DNA of 20,579 nucleotides from JBAYHA01 sp041666425 (GTDB lineage Bacteria > Patescibacteriota > Patescibacteriia > UBA11705 > JABHMO01). Positions 18,301-20,579 of this stretch are shown piece by piece; position 1 is the stretch's first letter, and each line of letters begins with the position of its first letter. The notes under the pieces are model-generated. The model had not been told where the DNA came from. It did not search any database and saw only the letters and a list, made by a program, of their open reading frames with translations. The translations under genes and the position numbers were made by a program. The stretch spans positions 1-20,579 of the forward strand of contig JBAYHA010000013.1 in the NCBI GenBank assembly GCA_041666425.1, given 5' to 3'.

Positions 18301-20579
18301 ATTTGTGTTCTTGTACTTGGAAAAATGATCAGGGGACTGATGTTGTGGAGATAAATAGTTGGACAAATGAGTTATTGTCGGGAGTGACGGTGCCTGCGGG
18401 GACAGTTTCCGGTGGAGTTTTTTTCCGAGATGATAATGGTCGAACCAGTAATGCGGTTAATTTTACCGTGGGCAGTTGTTCGGCCAATAGTTGTTCTGAC
18501 GGCAGGAACTGTTGTTCTGATGGAGCTTGTCGAATTAATTGTCAGGACGAAGTGGAGTATCTTCCGAGTGAATATATGTGGTTGGTAAGTACCGGTCCTT
18601 TGCCGATAACGCCATCAGTTCTGGAGCGAACTTGTCTTACCGGTTATTATCCTCAGTCGCCATCGCCGGCCAAAGATTCGGAAGATGCTTGTCCGAATGG
18701 TTTGATTTCCGCAACTTTTAATATGTTAATGGGACCGAATGGTAATATTCCGCCGTATGATAGCAATACATTTCAGGGTAATGTTGTTATAAAACGTTGT
18801 TTGTCAACAGGGACAAAGTGTAATTTTACCAATTGTAATGAGACTGGCGTTGGTGGATGTTTGCAAAAAACAGTGAATGCTGTGGCCTTGAATGATATTG
18901 GTAAAACCGGATTAAGTTATAACTGCCAAAAAAATGGCAATCCTTGTGATCCAAATAATACGGAAGGCTGTTCGTGTAATACTTCGGCGGAAATTTCCAC
19001 GTTTGCTTTGAATTCTTCAATTACGGATTCATTGAATGATTTGGTCGGAGTTACTGGAAATCCGAATATTTTTGAAAATGTAAATAATAAAATAGGTTTG
19101 TACAAAAATAGTTGGTATGAAGTGACTATTAAAGGTGGTGATGGTGGGGTTGGCACTGGGAAATTGGGAGCAACACTACCCAAAGATTATTCTTGGCAAT
19201 TCAAGACAAAGAATCAAGATTGTCAACCGACTGATTTACTATTGACGCCGTTGGTTGGCTTGATTAGTGATCTCGAAGACAAAGAAAAATATAATATCGC
19301 CGGACAGTATCAATGTCAGACTATTTCTTTGCGCAATGAAAATTGGCAATGGAATTTTATTCAATCAACCGAAAAAGCGCAATTTGCCGGTTATGCTTGC
19401 TTGGCTGATGAGCCGATGGTTTGCGCCGAGCCAACCCAAAGACGAAATGATGTTGGTGTCTTTGAGATAAAATCAAATGTTGATGTTACTTTTGATTATG
19501 AAACTTTACCGGGGCAACCATTGGAAATAAGCGCTACTGCGGAACCGATTGATGAAGATTTGGCGGAGATTTTTGAGCAAATGTTTAAAAAGGGATTTTT
19601 GAATATCAATTTTTCCGATCCTCGAGTCATTAATTTTTATCCTGATTGTATTGAGGCGTGTATTAATTCGGAAATCGGGGTTAATTTTAATATTAGAATG
19701 TCAGCTAATAGTTTTGTTCCGAACCAAAGTATCAAATTATTTTCGTGTAGTTCTTCCGCATGTACGGCGTTGACACCAATTACTTTGGCTGATGATGAAG
19801 TGAATTTTGCCCATGTTGATGCTTCAGCTATTTCCGAGTCAAAAAATTTATTGAGTTTACATTTAAATAATAATTTGCTTCCAAACAAGTATTATCGTTT
19901 GGTTGTAAGTGATGAGGTCAAAAGTTCAAGCGGGGTAAATTTAATCGGTTTGAACTATTTGTCCGGTTCTGTTAGCGGTGGCGATTGTGGAGATGGATTT
20001 GATAATGATGCCGATAGTGCGGTTGATTTTACCGGTGGATACAAGAGGGCTGATTCAGCCGGGGCGTTGACTTATATTTGTGGATGTTATGTTAATGAAG
20101 ATGAGCATTTTGTCGGGTATTCGGAAATTGGCACGACTTGCGCTTCGAATGAAGTTTTTGCTTGTTTTCGAACTGATAATCCTCAGTCTTTGTTGACAGA
20201 AGATGGTGCTTTGACAGTTATTGCTGATGAGAATATTTATTATGAACCGGATCAACAATGTCAGAGTTCGTCCGGATTTGAAATGGGTGACGAAGGAATT
20301 TTTGATTCTTTTAGTTTTGTTTTCAAAACAAAAAATGATTCCACTCCTTGTGCTATAAATTCGGTTTTAGTCGAACCGTATAATTATGTTTCAGAAACTA
20401 TGGCCGAGAAAATTGAATATTGGACTGTGCCAATGTCTTCGCCGGATAGTTGCAGTGTCGGTGGTCAGCGCTTGAATCCTTTTGAGTATGATTGGCAGTG
20501 GAATAGTTCTGATGATGTTGTAGCGACGATTAGTAATAATTTGATTTTGCAAAATGGTTCTGCTTCATGCAATGAAAAA
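15327..20579 (+). CDS. Giant pilin-module surface protein, truncated by the window edge
   Basis: An open frame of 1751 codons from the ATG at 15327 with no stop before the window ends, so the protein is longer. The signal peptide ends near residue 29 (QPVLA); the two-helix pilin-like module (about 51-121, GSIIKVSLGFLG, LYGGYLYMTSGG, IIGLALIFSAYAITAF) aligns without gaps to that of the upstream protein. After a Gly/Asp-rich linker come a Big_5-like unit (about 147-290), an Ig-like unit near 425 (SPVANFVQPAPNAK), a Cys-rich segment (about 527-588), IPT/TIG-type units near 591, 827 and 935 (GPVGQYVTVYGKNFG is typical), another Cys cluster (about 1050-1073), further Ig-like units, and CGDGFDNDADSAVDF near 1553, which resembles calcium-binding DxD repeats. 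It is very rich in Asn, Asp, Ser and Cys. There is no Shine-Dalgarno sequence; coupling to the upstream gene is likely. Confidence 0.88.
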   Translation, partial: MKSKNQIIKWLFFTIFLLLTFFYFQPVLAVEPDLGLDEVASQTGLGGGDLRVMVGSIIKVSLGFLGVVALLLVLYGGYLYMTSGGQEEKIGKAKKVLISAIIGLALIFSAYAITAFVFKSLGIAINGGDDDSGGSGPVIISGGNGSLYVNSITPAGNVPIRNVKVKINFSKPVNSGTVTTENISIYKKSSSQKIVSFGEALSVSEANNNSSILASIINDDGVATQNWLVCGADFDGASPMDVELDNANKGDAEKTFLIIKGNKSTNASSADKTFSITCKASGSEQVYDIIDKQVLLDGENVFALPALCATSDRVIVTVIGTGNACLNLDYVALKYEKTQVEEQNILVEGNLEVNGFYRNLVTFVPSAFCGDDHPDLHCFDANSSYEVKIKEDAVRSITGDLAVNCSLGSNCIGNFSTGDLVDTASPVANFVQPAPNAKVSVDRLTDVVINGSDDSGISNIEFFVDEVSEGFSAVSSGLNQKDYIGNFSWDTEGLEFKRYQLKGIANDIDSNSGEKTISVSVLPARCFDSNGNILCDNDGSRPECGRCDGSSCNNDDDCAGICVKTCNGEGVLTCIDDTVCEEGTSCLGVCETVPIITDFAPKKAGVGALVTVAGSGFGNFVSNISKVYFSDGNGGYLPAQIGCNDNYNWSQSNVVVKVPSGAVTGPIKIVTGSQKVDTTDNDDGGILADFVVDNSVQFPSLCSVRTTDCTPACIGSICNKCDNGIINDNVLGAGENFGATKNDDAGMFFGSIPGLFVQGFNWTNTLVSNVGIPNIAKQRHDVFVSTGEICQSGDGQECTPPSADCECEVINSNPVPFYVVDGNNEPTIERLDPSVGPVGQYVTVYGKNFGADVGYVTIEREVDGVPFEWVMVTNCGDKAWTANQLVVKVPEKIKVQLSSSGEDFYLGNNYKIKVYNSAGIVSNSVDFEINNEVPTPGLCAIDPSAGPVGVKVDLIGENFGIQEGSFDLYFSQNGGTVLDCPSGITPCTPGENLCSCTWKNDQGTDVVEINSWTNELLSGVTVPAGTVSGGVFFRDDNGRTSNAVNFTVGSCSANSCSDGRNCCSDGACRINCQDEVEYLPSEYMWLVSTGPLPITPSVLERTCLTGYYPQSPSPAKDSEDACPNGLISATFNMLMGPNGNIPPYDSNTFQGNVVIKRCLSTGTKCNFTNCNETGVGGCLQKTVNAVALNDIGKTGLSYNCQKNGNPCDPNNTEGCSCNTSAEISTFALNSSITDSLNDLVGVTGNPNIFENVNNKIGLYKNSWYEVTIKGGDGGVGTGKLGATLPKDYSWQFKTKNQDCQPTDLLLTPLVGLISDLEDKEKYNIAGQYQCQTISLRNENWQWNFIQSTEKAQFAGYACLADEPMVCAEPTQRRNDVGVFEIKSNVDVTFDYETLPGQPLEISATAEPIDEDLAEIFEQMFKKGFLNINFSDPRVINFYPDCIEACINSEIGVNFNIRMSANSFVPNQSIKLFSCSSSACTALTPITLADDEVNFAHVDASAISESKNLLSLHLNNNLLPNKYYRLVVSDEVKSSSGVNLIGLNYLSGSVSGGDCGDGFDNDADSAVDFTGGYKRADSAGALTYICGCYVNEDEHFVGYSEIGTTCASNEVFACFRTDNPQSLLTEDGALTVIADENIYYEPDQQCQSSSGFEMGDEGIFDSFSFVFKTKNDSTPCAINSVLVEPYNYVSETMAEKIEYWTVPMSSPDSCSVGGQRLNPFEYDWQWNSSDDVVATISNNLILQNGSASCNEK

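Noticed and set aside
15357..20258. Many 60-126-codon frames on either strand inside the giant surface protein gene
   Set aside because: All are shadows of the continuous plus-strand frame from 15327, which has the signal peptide, pilin module and Ig-like domains.

Overview
The window looks like a piece of chromosome from an uncultivated member of the Patescibacteria (Candidate Phyla Radiation). This is inference from content: the DNA is AT-rich with the standard stop codons; housekeeping genes are mixed with short orphan genes; most housekeeping genes have no Shine-Dalgarno sequence; short tandem repeats fill the intergenic spaces; and two very large surface proteins begin with a type IV secretion pilin-like segment. 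I cannot name the lineage below phylum from sequence alone.

Layout. Positions 1-1381 (minus strand) hold the 5' end of a probable folC and a complete dprA. Positions 1382-2261 are a gene-free, repeat-rich spacer that ends in two candidate promoters and a long leader. Positions 2262-3359 (plus) are a tight operon of four small membrane or lipoprotein genes, closed by a strong hairpin terminator. Positions 3427-6889 (minus) carry pth, der and an LCP (LytR-CpsA-Psr) gene, read from a good promoter at 6928-6956. Positions 7015-8035 (plus) hold a small orphan gene and a lipoprotein with a hydrophobic tail, then a terminator. Positions 8266-9535 (plus) are a second orphan operon: a membrane protein and two small soluble proteins, preceded by three copies of a 21-bp palindromic repeat and followed by a terminator. 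Positions 9714-13087 (plus) are signal peptidase I, hisS, rpsU and yqeY. Positions 13175-20579 (plus) are two tandem paralogous surface proteins: a 710-residue one, and a giant one still open at the window edge after 1751 codons.

How the genes relate. The housekeeping genes cover translation (pth, hisS, rpsU, yqeY), ribosome assembly (der), natural transformation (dprA), the folate pathway (probable folC), wall polymer attachment (LCP) and secretion (signal peptidase). The accessory genes are almost all predicted to be membrane-bound, lipid-anchored or exported. The last two proteins join a signal peptide and a two-helix pilin-like module to long stacks of Ig-like, IPT/TIG and Cys-rich segments, which suggests a cell-surface or host-contact apparatus.

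The most notable signals are: (1) a clear split in translation signals, with strong Shine-Dalgarno sites on nearly all orphan small-protein genes and almost none on housekeeping genes; (2) an 8-bp repeat (consensus GAGCAACT) placed at the 3' ends of three consecutive plus-strand genes, in one case supplying the stop codon; (3) a histidyl-tRNA synthetase with altered motif 2 and an Arg-to-Lys change at a catalytic position; (4) the tandem pilin-module giant surface proteins; and (5) the palindromic repeat triplet in front of an orphan operon.
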